Made by a program: the position numbers and the translations under genes
Shown: piece after piece, positions 23,701-31,691 of the stretch
Layout: every line of letters starts with the position of its first letter
Position numbering within the stretch: the first letter of the stretch is position 1
From: Populus alba
Lineage: Eukaryota; Streptophyta; Magnoliopsida; Malpighiales; Salicaceae
NCBI RefSeq assembly: GCF_005239225.2
Contig: NC_133284.1
Span: 31,296,339 to 31,360,338, forward strand
DNA length: 64,000 bases
Direction of reading: 5' to 3'
Notes under the pieces: generated by a model
Databases searched by the model: none
Seen by the model: the letters and a program-made list of their open reading frames with translations, nothing else
What the model was told of the DNA's origin: nothing

Positions 23701-26700
23701 GCCTCCTCAACACTGCTGGGAATATGGCAAGATGATAGTGTTTGAGTGAAGTTCTTGAGCAGCTGGGAGAGACCTTGAGTAGATACATAGTTTGCAATTG
23801 GATATTTGGACTTTCTGTCTTCTTCCTCTGGGGAGTATCTATTCGGTGGTTTCCCACGATTGTGTCTAAAAGGCAACACATAACTAGTAGAAGAGTCTAG
23901 AGTATTAGCATGTAAAGTTGCAGTAGGGGTACTCACCTCAATGACATTCTCAGTAGGAGGAGGGATGTTGGGCACTGAGGAGTGAGGGGACTGTATGTCA
24001 TTTCCAGGCTCTCCATTTCTCAATTCGACATGCTCAATTTCTGGTTGCAGTCCATCCTCTCCATTTTCAGTTCCATGCTCAATATTGCGATTCATTGGTT
24101 GTTCATCTTCTCTGTTTCCAGTTCCATGTTCAGTGCTGCAATTAACAGTTATATGCTCGATGTCATGCTCTGGTTGCACCTCATGCAGTTCATCATCTTG
24201 GTTTCTAGTTTCATGTTCAGTGCTGCTATTTCCAGTTCTATGCTCAGTGTCATGCTCACAGTTATGTTCACGGGTCATCAACCAATTCGGCTCTTCCACT
24301 TGAGTAATCTCCCCCTGAAGTGAAGAATTGGGAATAGGTGAAGGGAAAAAATTTTCAGACTCAAGGAACGTAACATCCATGGTGGTGTAGGTTCGGTTTG
24401 TTTTGGGGTCATAACACCGAAAGCCTTTTTTATGCAAACCACACCCCAAAAACAAGCACCTAACGGCACATGGTTCCAGTTTTGTGCATTGGTTCTTATG
24501 GAGGTGGACAAAAACAACACACCCGAAGATTTTTGGAGGAAGCATCAATATTGAGGGAAGGGATATGTGAGTAGAGAGGGTTTGTAAAGGGGTTTTAAAG
24601 TGTAAGATTTTAGACGGCATACGGTTGATTAAGTATACTGCAGTAGCCACAGCATCCCCCCAATAGCAACTTGGCACCATTGCTCCAATGAGCAGAGCAC
24701 GGGCTGTTTCTAATATATGCCGATTTTTCCTTTCGGCAATACCGTTCTGCTGTGGTGTTTGGGAGCATGAGGTCTCATGGAGGAGGCCATGTTGCTGGAA
24801 ATAGGCCTGAAATCTTTGGTTGATGAATTCCCCACCATTATCGGAACGAAAAATTTTGATCTTGGAAGAGAATTGAGTCTGAACCATTGCATGAAATGCT
24901 TGAAAAACAGAAAAAACTTCATCTTTGGTTTTATGCTGATAAAGCCATGTCATTCGAGTGCAGTCATCAACAAAAATTACAAACCAACGATGCCCAGAGG
25001 AAGTAGTAACCGGGGATGGTCCCCACACATCTGAGTGTATCAACACAAATGGAGTATTAGTTTTATTCAAGCTGACTGGATAAGAAACCCGATGGCTTTT
25101 AGCCTTGATACATGTATCACATGTGAGGTTGGCATGTTGCAACCGTGAAAACAAAGATGGAAGTAGATGCTGGAGATAGCCAAAGGATGGGTGCCCCAAA
25201 CGCCTATGCCAGAGCCAAATTTGTCGTTCATGACTACTGGTTTGATGGTGCATGTGATTTGCTTTGCCAAGGCTGAAGTCATCCAGGTAATACAGTCCCC
25301 CCCTCTTAGTACCACGCCCAATAATCTCCTTGCTGAGAACATCCTGGAGGAGGCAAAAAGTAGAGTATATCAATACAACGCAATTAAGTTCTTCAGTAAT
25401 TTGACTCACAGACATCAACTTATTAGAGAGTGAAGGAACAAGAAGTGTGTGGGATAACGAGAGAGAGGGAGACAGGGGCACGGTTCCAGCCCCTGTGACT
25501 GGGTACGTTTCCCCGTTGGCATTAGCAATGCAAGACCTCCTTGGCTGAGTTATGTTGGAGAAGTCATGTGGATCATATGTCATATGATCCGTTGCTCCGG
25601 AGTCAATAATCCACGCATCATCATGTTGAGTACTGGAGCTGGAAAAAACATAACCACAATTACCTTGATCTGGGATAGAGGTAGAAGATTCAGCCGATGG
25701 AATAAGGGATAGGTGAGGGTCAGTTGTGGCTATTGCTGCTCTACCCGGGGTGCTTGCAGATGCAGTAGCATTTTGTTTCTTTCGAGCCTGCAATTCACGC
25801 CACCAGTCTGGATAGCTATGCAATTTGAAACAAGTGTCCTGGGTGTGTTTTGTACTCCCACAATGAGTGCATTTGCTCCCATCAGAATGGCCTTTGAATC
25901 ATGAGGATGATCCAGGTTTCAGCGAGAGTAATGGCTGATTCGATCTCACGCCTTTGATGGCCATAACAGCCCCGCTAGTCACTGCTTCTGCTCCTGACAC
26001 CATCACAGATTGTCTAAGATCTTCCCTTCGAATGTGAGCATATGCCTGCTCAATTGAAGGGAAGGGTTTCATGCGAAGAACATCACTTCGAACATGATCC
26101 AGTCGATCATCTAATCCGTCTAGAAACATGTACACTTGCTCTTCCTGTAGGATGGAGTGGTATCTTTGTATGTCGGTAGTGCATTCCATTGGATTTGGTC
26201 GACGAAAGTCAATCTCTCGCCATAAACCCTGTAGGTTATTATAGTATTTCTCTATAGATCCGCCTGCTTGTTTCAATTGAGATACACGACGTCTAAGTTC
26301 GTATACCTGTGAGGTGTCCGTTCCATCAAAGTATGTAGTGGCAGCAGAGTCCCATACTTGCTTAGCTGTTGGATAGCGAATAAAATTCACAACCAAGGAC
26401 TGTTCCATGGAGTTGATCAACCAACCTTTCACCATGGCATTCTCAGTGCGCCACTTACGAAAGAAGAGGTCTGTTTCTGGTGGTTGAGGGTAGTCTCCAT
26501 TGATGTATCCCAGTTTGTCTTTTCCAGAGATGTACATCTCCATAACCTGAGACCATAACCCATAGTTTGATCCATCCAACCTGATATTGCTTGGAACCAT
26601 CGGGGAATCATTGGGAGAGGTTTGAACCCTTGTCAAGACCTCTGTCATTTTTGATGTCAGATTATCAAGAATAGTTTCAGTGGAGTCAGCCATGGAGGCT

Positions 26701-27928
26701 AAACAAAAAGAAGAAAAGAAGGAAAAGAAGGAAAAAAGCTTGATCAAAAAACAGGAAACCCAAGATCCTGCTCTGATACCATGACAAAATTAGCTTTCTT
26801 GCTTATTGATTTCGTTATTCTGAGTACAAGATATAGAGATACAAGGAACTAATTTAGGAAGCTATTTACTGCCTATACAATATCTTCGGCTACAATCATG
26901 TTTGTCCCTTAAGAGAAGGGATTCCTAAGTCTATGTTGGCTAATTGCATAACTCACGCCAACAGAATTTAGTGGTGATTTGCTAGTAGTTGTAGCTTGGA
27001 AGAGAAGTATAAATTGGTGAATTTTTCTGGTAGTTGCTTCAAGATTGACATGTATGTTTATTCTGTTTTTCTCTGAATTTGTGGTGCTCGTGCTTTATAA
27101 AATCCTGCAATGAAAAAAGAAGAAGAAAAGAACACAATCTTCAGGGCATGCTTTGTTGTTTATAATAAATTGCATGTACTTCTCTTCCTGATACTAACCA
27201 ATCTTCCGTTGCTTGGTATTTTAGACGGTGGAAACAAAAGTGTAAATGCATCTGCAGCATCTTGTGAGACGAAAGAAGTCAAAACTGAAAATGAATTCAG
27301 CGATGGCTTGGTGGACAATAAAGTTGTGATATCAATTCCAATCGCAAACTTCAAATCTCCTACTTCTATTTTTGTCGCACCAAAATGTCCTCCCACTGTA
27401 AAATCCGCTCAAATAATTGGCACAAAGAGACCTGCATCTAGTTGGATAGATACTAGATCGCATCAAGGCAAAGATGGTCCTGACCCTCATGATGATTTCC
27501 TTGATACCCCATTGGAGAAACTCAGGGCAGACTTGGACAAAACCATGGAGGAAGAAGTTCAGGATCTCCACATTGTACTTCAAAATGATAAAAACATGGA
27601 CCCTAGCAGTTCGGGTGATGAAACGCAGGATATAAATATTGATCGTAACCTACGGGAGCAGCAGATGCCAGTAACAATAGGTGGCAAAAGAGGTTTCAAG
27701 TATGTTGAACCAGTTCGAAAGAAAGCTGAGCGGCAAAATTTGAAAGGAGTTGAATGCAAGCAGTGCAAAAAATTCTATGACGCAGTTCTCCCCAATAATG
27801 GAGGTGATGGTAATAAGCAGAATGTCCGCTGTGAGCATCATGATGGTGTTTCTAGGCATCGATACAAGTATGTTCCTCCCATGACTCCTGAGGGATTTTG
27901 GAATATTGGATTTGAATCTGAAATGTGA
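20703..27928 (+). CDS. GR1: Protein GAMMA RESPONSE 1 / COM1 (SAE2-CtIP homologue)
   Basis: Two coding exons, 20703-21930 and 27225-27928, joined G/AC in frame (643 residues). The N-terminus (about residues 18-55, including GLSTILVATIQEAKDRISQI) is typical of plant GR1; residues 60-390 are a long coiled coil. The C-terminus is the Sae2/Ctp1/CtIP domain, with a CxxC at about 587-590, a Cys/His pair at about 612-615 and the DNA-binding RHR at about 620-622, followed by YVPPMTPEGFWNIGF. The family activates MRN/MRX nuclease for 5' end resection of double-strand breaks; Arabidopsis COM1/GR1 is needed for meiotic Spo11 removal and is induced by gamma rays. The 5294-bp intron holds a whole antisense Copia element; without it the intron would be about 321 bp. 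The reading frame is intact. A further small exon cannot be excluded. The start at 20703 is preferred to 20640 by homology and a likely leader intron. Confidence 0.92.
21294..21377 (+). repeat. Exact 42-bp tandem duplication in the GR1 coiled coil
   Basis: Two identical 42-bp units (starting at 21294 and 21336) encode the 14-residue segment VAEKTELANNLSKR twice. Fourteen residues are two heptads, so the coiled-coil register is kept. Confidence 0.95.
21996..22177 (-). repeat. Copia 3' LTR (182 bp)
   Basis: Begins TGACAAAATTAGC and ends CACGCCAACA on the plus strand (TG...CA ends). It is identical to the right-hand LTR except for C versus T in GCCTAYACAAT. The purine tract lies next to it at 22178-22187 on the minus strand. 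Confidence 0.95.
22167..25823 (-). CDS. Copia pol polyprotein (protease, integrase, RT, RNase H)
   Basis: An open frame of 1218 codons whose first Met is internal to the element's long frame. Visible in order: aspartic protease WIIDSGATDHM (Asp74-Ser-Gly); integrase zinc finger from WHRRLGHPSF to CDTC; integrase core with the D-D-E triad (HSDVWGP, RSDNGGEF, and the Glu of NGIAERKNR); reverse transcriptase with the YVDD catalytic box (YVDDMIITG); and RNase H with TDADWAG, the SSAEAE motif and DNKAA. All catalytic residues I can check are present and no frameshift is seen. The gag zinc knuckle lies upstream in the same frame, beyond an in-frame TGA at 25899-25901. The last codons run into the 3' LTR. 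Confidence 0.95.
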   Translation of the reverse strand: MHSYPDWWRELQARKKQNATASASTPGRAAIATTDPHLSLIPSAESSTSIPDQGNCGYVFSSSSTQHDDAWIIDSGATDHMTYDPHDFSNITQPRRSCIANANGETYPVTGAGTVPLSPSLSLSHTLLVPSLSNKLMSVSQITEELNCVVLIYSTFCLLQDVLSKEIIGRGTKRGGLYYLDDFSLGKANHMHHQTSSHERQIWLWHRRLGHPSFGYLQHLLPSLFSRLQHANLTCDTCIKAKSHRVSYPVSLNKTNTPFVLIHSDVWGPSPVTTSSGHRWFVIFVDDCTRMTWLYQHKTKDEVFSVFQAFHAMVQTQFSSKIKIFRSDNGGEFINQRFQAYFQQHGLLHETSCSQTPQQNGIAERKNRHILETARALLIGAMVPSCYWGDAVATAVYLINRMPSKILHFKTPLQTLSTHISLPSILMLPPKIFGCVVFVHLHKNQCTKLEPCAVRCLFLGCGLHKKGFRCYDPKTNRTYTTMDVTFLESENFFPSPIPNSSLQGEITQVEEPNWLMTREHNCEHDTEHRTGNSSTEHETRNQDDELHEVQPEHDIEHITVNCSTEHGTGNREDEQPMNRNIEHGTENGEDGLQPEIEHVELRNGEPGNDIQSPHSSVPNIPPPTENVIEVSTPTATLHANTLDSSTSYVLPFRHNRGKPPNRYSPEEEDRKSKYPIANYVSTQGLSQLLKNFTQTLSSCHIPSSVEEALFDPKWAEAMQEELEALKKNNTWKLVPLPEGKKLVGCKWVFSIKYKANGSIDRYKARLVAKGFTQTHGIDYTETFSPVAKLNTVQVLLSLAANLDWPLHQLDVKNAFLHGDLEEEVYMDIPPGCTVSAESKIVCKLERALYGLKQSPRAWFGRFSSAMRKYGYHQSNSDHTLFLKHRQSKVTALIVYVDDMIITGDDDKEISRLQEQLSTEFEMKNLGGVKYFLGIEVARSKEGIFLSQRKYVLDLLTEAGLLECKPMDTPIVQNHRLGEYLDQVPANKVRYQRLVGKLIYLSHTRPDIAYAVSVVSQFMHNPSEDHMSAVIRILHYLKSSPGKGLMFFKNTHLKIEGYTDADWAGNILDRKSTSGYFTFVGGNLVTWRSKKQKVVARSSAEAEFRGMAKGLCELIWLKSLLTEVGFPPDSAMNLFCDNKAAIDISHNPIQHDRTKHVEVDRHFIKQNLEEKVIQFPFVKSEDQLADILTKAVSSRNFYNSLNKLGVRDIYSPTCGGVLA
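25899..26747 (-). CDS. Copia gag, N-terminal part ending at an in-frame stop
   Basis: 282 codons. The likely true start is the internal Met at 26691-26693 (MADSTETILD), because the upstream leader is a low-complexity Phe/Ser stretch. The body has the UBN2/Copia-gag features LDGSNYGLWSQVMEMYI and AKQVWDSAATTY, with LKQAGGSIEKYYNNLQGLW further on. It stops at TGA (25899-25901). Exactly 25 sense codons of the same frame follow before the pol Met, and they encode a CCHC zinc knuckle (C-x2-C-x4-H-x4-C, about 25830-25875). So a single nonsense codon separates gag from its nucleocapsid part and pol. A CGA-to-TGA transition (methylcytosine deamination) is a plausible cause; programmed readthrough is less likely. 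Confidence 0.88.
   Translation of the reverse strand: MIKLFSFFSFFSSFCLASMADSTETILDNLTSKMTEVLTRVQTSPNDSPMVPSNIRLDGSNYGLWSQVMEMYISGKDKLGYINGDYPQPPETDLFFRKWRTENAMVKGWLINSMEQSLVVNFIRYPTAKQVWDSAATTYFDGTDTSQVYELRRRVSQLKQAGGSIEKYYNNLQGLWREIDFRRPNPMECTTDIQRYHSILQEEQVYMFLDGLDDRLDHVRSDVLRMKPFPSIEQAYAHIRREDLRQSVMVSGAEAVTSGAVMAIKGVRSNQPLLSLKPGSSS
26770..26781 (-). other. Copia primer-binding site
   Basis: TGGTATCAGAGC on the minus strand, immediately inside the 5' LTR. It is complementary to the 3' end of plant initiator methionine tRNA, the usual Copia primer. Confidence 0.93.
26782..26963 (-). repeat. Copia 5' LTR (182 bp)
   Basis: Same sequence as 21996-22177 apart from one C/T difference. Followed by the GAATT target duplication at 26964-26968. 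Confidence 0.95.
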
Positions 27929-30405
27929 TCTTGAGCTTCAAATGTCTTAACTGTTTATTCCGTTAATTTTAGTTTTAAGCCAATCTGGTAAATAACTGAT
28001 AAATGGAAGCCCGTATCTTTTGAGCATCTGCAAGATCAATCCTCTTCCCCTGTTACCTGATGTGTATCAAAAGTAAAACTTAACATTAGGTTCCTTTTCT
28101 AGTTTACTATTGAGAGACCATTCCAATATGGAAATTTACTGTTCCTGAGCAGTTTTACAAAGATCTTGGTGATGTTCCTTAGGCTTCTTTTTATGCTAAG
28201 CATAGTCCTTTTACTGTCAGTTGGGATAGGAAATTCTTGCATGTTTTTAAACGACCTACAGTTGCTCAGAGATACAATTATGGTATTCTGCTTTATGACT
28301 TGTCTATTTTTCTGATACCAACTTCCTTTGCAGTTTTTTTTTTTTTTCCTTTGGAGTACTTTATAGGTTCAAAATCCAGGCTTCAGGTTTTGTTTCGATC
28401 TGCTAAGATTAGAGATGCTGTACCATGTGTAACATATTTCATTTTCCGTCGTGGCTGTGGCTTTTAGCTATTCGACAATACTTTAAAAGCTAATATTCCA
28501 TATGTTATTTTTAGAAGCTAGAATTTGGAGCTTTTCAAAAGTCACAGTTTTCCTAAACGGATACCAATCTATGAACCTGGTCTAATAAATGAGGACGGAG
28601 CTCTGAACAAGAGGTAGAGGTACAACTTCCATTTTCTACTTGACGAGGTATAACAAGTAAAAAAATATAAAAAGAAGTCAAAAAGAAGGGGAAAGGAGGT
28701 GTTGTTTTTCCTATCCTTCCTCTGGGTCCAAGATGAAGAATTACTGAAATTTAATTTCTTCAGATGTCGGTGAGAGAACATAATGACTGAAACTGAGATA
28801 GCACAACACAAAACTTTGATGGAAATAAGATCAACGCCATTGGAATTATAAAAAATATTATATCAGCATATTATAAAAAATGTTCCAGAAAACTGTCCAC
28901 CGGTTTTGGAATCGGGATTTGAAGATCAACGCAATTGGAATTATATCAAAAGCATGGATAGTCACCAGAGAAGTGTTGTGTTTTGCACTTTGATGGGAAT
29001 CTTTGGAAGAAGGAAAGATACCAGGGGAATCTCAGCGTCACTAGTGGATGGTACGCGTTTCTGGATTTGGAAGGATGTTCAAGAAGTTACTTAGAATTGG
29101 CAGGTTTCATCATGTGCTGTTGGAAGATGTTTCTGTTACCATCTTAATGAAGGGTCATCAAAGAGGATGCCATTTTCGGAGGTAGAGTTCATGTTACCTT
29201 TTCTGTTCTGGTCTGTGAGGATGGAGGCTACTAGTCTGGTTCTCCTCAAAGCAGTAGAGAGAGACATCTGGTGCACCCTAGCAAATCAAAGCCTCTATTG
29301 CTAATTGGCTCCATCGGTGAGAAGGGTAGCATTGTTAAATGGGAATCATTTAGGAAGGTAAAATCTATTACTCAGGAACATGCATTGCTGTACGAGAGTC
29401 TGACCTCTGCTTCTGTCGTTACTCCTATTCCCACCAGCCATGGCAGAAATGCTGTGTGGGAAATATAAGTGCTATCTTTAATAAATGCATGCGCAAAAGT
29501 ATGGATATGTTCTATCTTTATGCAAACAATAATTGGTATGTGCTACTGCTTGCTAGGAGCTTGCTCAAATCCAATGTATTGGACTGATTTATCTGAATTA
29601 TGCATGGACTTCATTTATGAGACAAGTTGGTTCATAAGATCTTCTGTAGGCCAACTAGATCATCATGCTATTATCGTCAAACCTATTCGCAATATCAAAC
29701 AATGGAAGAAATTGATTGATTTGTCCTTGCTCTTCTCTACAGTACCGAGAAAATCTGCAGGTTTCAGAAAGTGGAGCAGTAGCTAAAGAAACCCAGGAAC
29801 CTTATTTACTCGTGGATAATTATTTTCAAGTTTAGAAAGATACATGCTTCGATTTCTGTTTCAAGTGCCCAAGGCCTTCAAGAACAACAGCAAAACTAAG
29901 AAAATAATTTATAAGCGAATCTTTACATGCGAATGATGTCGAATATCTTTATGATCCTACTGCTGTTGATCACGTGGATGCTGTTTTTGCCATGTTTGTT
30001 CTTTCGGATCCAAAGACTAAAAAAAACAAAGAGAAAGTGCTTGATATGTTCCTAATTACCTCACCCCGGAGTGATCAAATGATGCAAGAACTACCCCTTC
30101 ATTATACAAATAATTTTAACGGTGCTTAGTAGTTAATTAATATTAAACGATCTTAATCTAACTTTCCCAAGAATCTCTGTCCATCTACCTCATGCTGCTT
30201 ATCACGTGCATGCAACTGCCCTACGTTTTGTCCATTTCAACTTAGGATCAACAACAATAAAATCTAGAAATAACTCAACACTTTAGTACGATGATGATAC
30301 TTTTACAATAACGACACTTTGACACATCTATGAAACAACATTCACCCGGTACCCCGGGAGAAAAACGAAACCCCCAATTTGACGCTTTATCGGCCGATCA
30401 ATACA
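27929..30405. other. GR1 3' flank and unidentified degraded coding-like stretch
   Basis: Directly after GR1 lies probable 3' UTR. Between about 28090 and 30130 there are several medium open segments in changing plus-strand frames (28237-28467, 28906-29094, 29271-29468, 29469-29786, and an open stretch near 29935-30120). Their composition looks more coding-like than the AT-rich spacers, but they are broken by stops and frame changes. This could be a decayed gene or retrogene. I do not recognise any family and cannot claim a product. Confidence 0.35.
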
Positions 30406-31503
30406 TTAACAAGCCCTCAATGGGTTCCCGCAAAGACAATCATTAAAACTATACGAGGATGCTTCAAGGTGATCAAATGGTGACCCACCAGGAATTGGTC
30501 CGCAGAGATGGTTATGGCTTAAATCCAAATACCCCACATATGCTGCCGACGAAAGTGAACTGGGTATCGGTCCCTTCAAATTGTTGTACGACAAATCAAG
30601 AGCCATAAAGTAAGATTTCGGCCCAAAAGCATCCGGTATGTTACCTTCAATAGCATTCTTGCTCAAGTTCAACATCCCCAAACCGGTACTACTCAACAAA
30701 GATTGTGGCAATGGACCGGAAATCATGTTACTATCCAAGTTAAGCGTAGAAAGAACCGGCATGCTGCCTATCCAGTCTGGTAGCCAACCCGATATCTGAT
30801 TAACAGACAAATCCAAGTCTGCAAGCCGATCCATAACCGATATAGAGCTTGGTATGGCTCCACTTAGCTGGTTTTTACTCAACAATGCACGGCTAAGCAT
30901 TTTCAAGTTACCAAAATCAGAAGGCAACTGACCAGTCAGCATATTGTTGCTAAGATCCAAATGCTTCATGTTTGGCAACTTTGTAAGTGACGAAGGAATC
31001 TCTCCAGTGAGTCCGTTATCGGCAAGATTTAAAACCGTGAGTCTCTGTAGATTCCCGATATTAGCAGGAATCTTGCCAGAGATTTTGTTACCTACGAGAT
31101 CCAAGATTCGGAGATTACTTAAAGAAACAACACATTCAGGGATTTCACCTGAAACTCCTTTCCAGTCTGCTAGAATGAGAGTAGAGAGTCTGTCAAGTTT
31201 GCATATTGAAGGGTTGATGGAACCTGTCATGTAACCTGACCTGCCAGCTTTTTCGAAGATGGGGTCTTCGGATTCACCACGCAGGTTGATGTCTGCGACT
31301 CTGCCCGTGGTGGGGTCACAGCTGATGCCGTACCAGTTGGAGCAGCAGTTGGTGCCTGCCCAGGTATTGAAGATGCCTAAGTATGGTTCATCGAGGGTAG
31401 ACTTGAAGGCTTGTAACGCTGCTAGGTCTGATGGAGTGCAGCTGGAAGTGACGGGGATGAGGGTGAAGAGGAGAGTTAGTGTTGTGAGTAGTAACACACT
31501 CAT
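30406..31503 (-). CDS. DRT100: DRT100-type extracellular leucine-rich-repeat protein
   Basis: An intronless frame of 365 residues. Residues 1-20 form a hydrophobic signal peptide. An LRRNT-2 cap follows, with the paired cysteines NCCSNWYGISC. About nine to ten plant extracellular LRRs of the LxxLDLSxNxLxGxIP type run from about residue 105 to 340, and a C-terminal Cys-rich cap ends the protein. There is no transmembrane segment or kinase, so the product is predicted to be secreted to the cell wall. Length and sequence match the plant DRT100 family (about 370 residues) and polygalacturonase-inhibitor-like LRR proteins. The DNA-damage name comes from complementation in E. coli and fits poorly with a secreted protein; the real role is uncertain. 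A TATA-like run lies about 180 bp upstream of the ATG. Confidence 0.92.
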   Translation of the reverse strand: MSVLLLTTLTLLFTLIPVTSSCTPSDLAALQAFKSTLDEPYLGIFNTWAGTNCCSNWYGISCDPTTGRVADINLRGESEDPIFEKAGRSGYMTGSINPSICKLDRLSTLILADWKGVSGEIPECVVSLSNLRILDLVGNKISGKIPANIGNLQRLTVLNLADNGLTGEIPSSLTKLPNMKHLDLSNNMLTGQLPSDFGNLKMLSRALLSKNQLSGAIPSSISVMDRLADLDLSVNQISGWLPDWIGSMPVLSTLNLDSNMISGPLPQSLLSSTGLGMLNLSKNAIEGNIPDAFGPKSYFMALDLSYNNLKGPIPSSLSSAAYVGYLDLSHNHLCGPIPGGSPFDHLEASSYSFNDCLCGNPLRAC

Positions 31504-31680
31504 CCCTGATGATTTTGAGTTTTGCTAGAGTAAAATGCCGGAGGAGGTGTTTTGCTAATTGCTAGAATATGGTAGTTTTGTGTTTTTAAGAGGAGGATGG
31601 CGGTAATGAAAACTGAGTGCGTTGAGAGAGAGATGATTAGGAGGGGAGAGGAGGTTGTGGAAGTTGGGAGACGAGGTTGC

Positions 31681-31691
31681 TTATATATATT
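31681..31691 (-). promoter_or_regulatory. Candidate TATA box of the DRT100 gene
   Basis: AAATATATATAAGC read on the minus strand, about 180 bp upstream of the DRT100 start codon; plausible for a short 5' UTR. Confidence 0.5.

Larger units (their letters stand above)
21991..26968 (-). mobile_element. Ty1/Copia LTR retrotransposon in the GR1 intron
   Basis: The element runs 21996-26963 (4968 bp) and is flanked by the 5-bp target duplication GAATT (21991-21995 and 26964-26968). Its sense strand is minus, opposite to GR1. Parts in element order: 5' LTR 26782-26963; primer site TGGTATCAGAGC directly after it (complementary to initiator Met-tRNA); gag; pol in the Copia order protease, integrase, reverse transcriptase, RNase H; purine tract TGCGGGGGAG; 3' LTR 21996-22177. 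The LTRs differ at one of 182 positions, so insertion is recent. The size and short LTRs suggest an Ale-type Copia, but the lineage was not tested. Because it lies wholly within an intron, splicing could remove it. Confidence 0.96.

Noticed and set aside
27110..27224. Start of an independent gene at 27110
   Set aside because: The frame upstream of 27225 is intron sequence. Splicing from 21930 to 27225 gives a continuous GR1 protein with its expected C-terminal domain.
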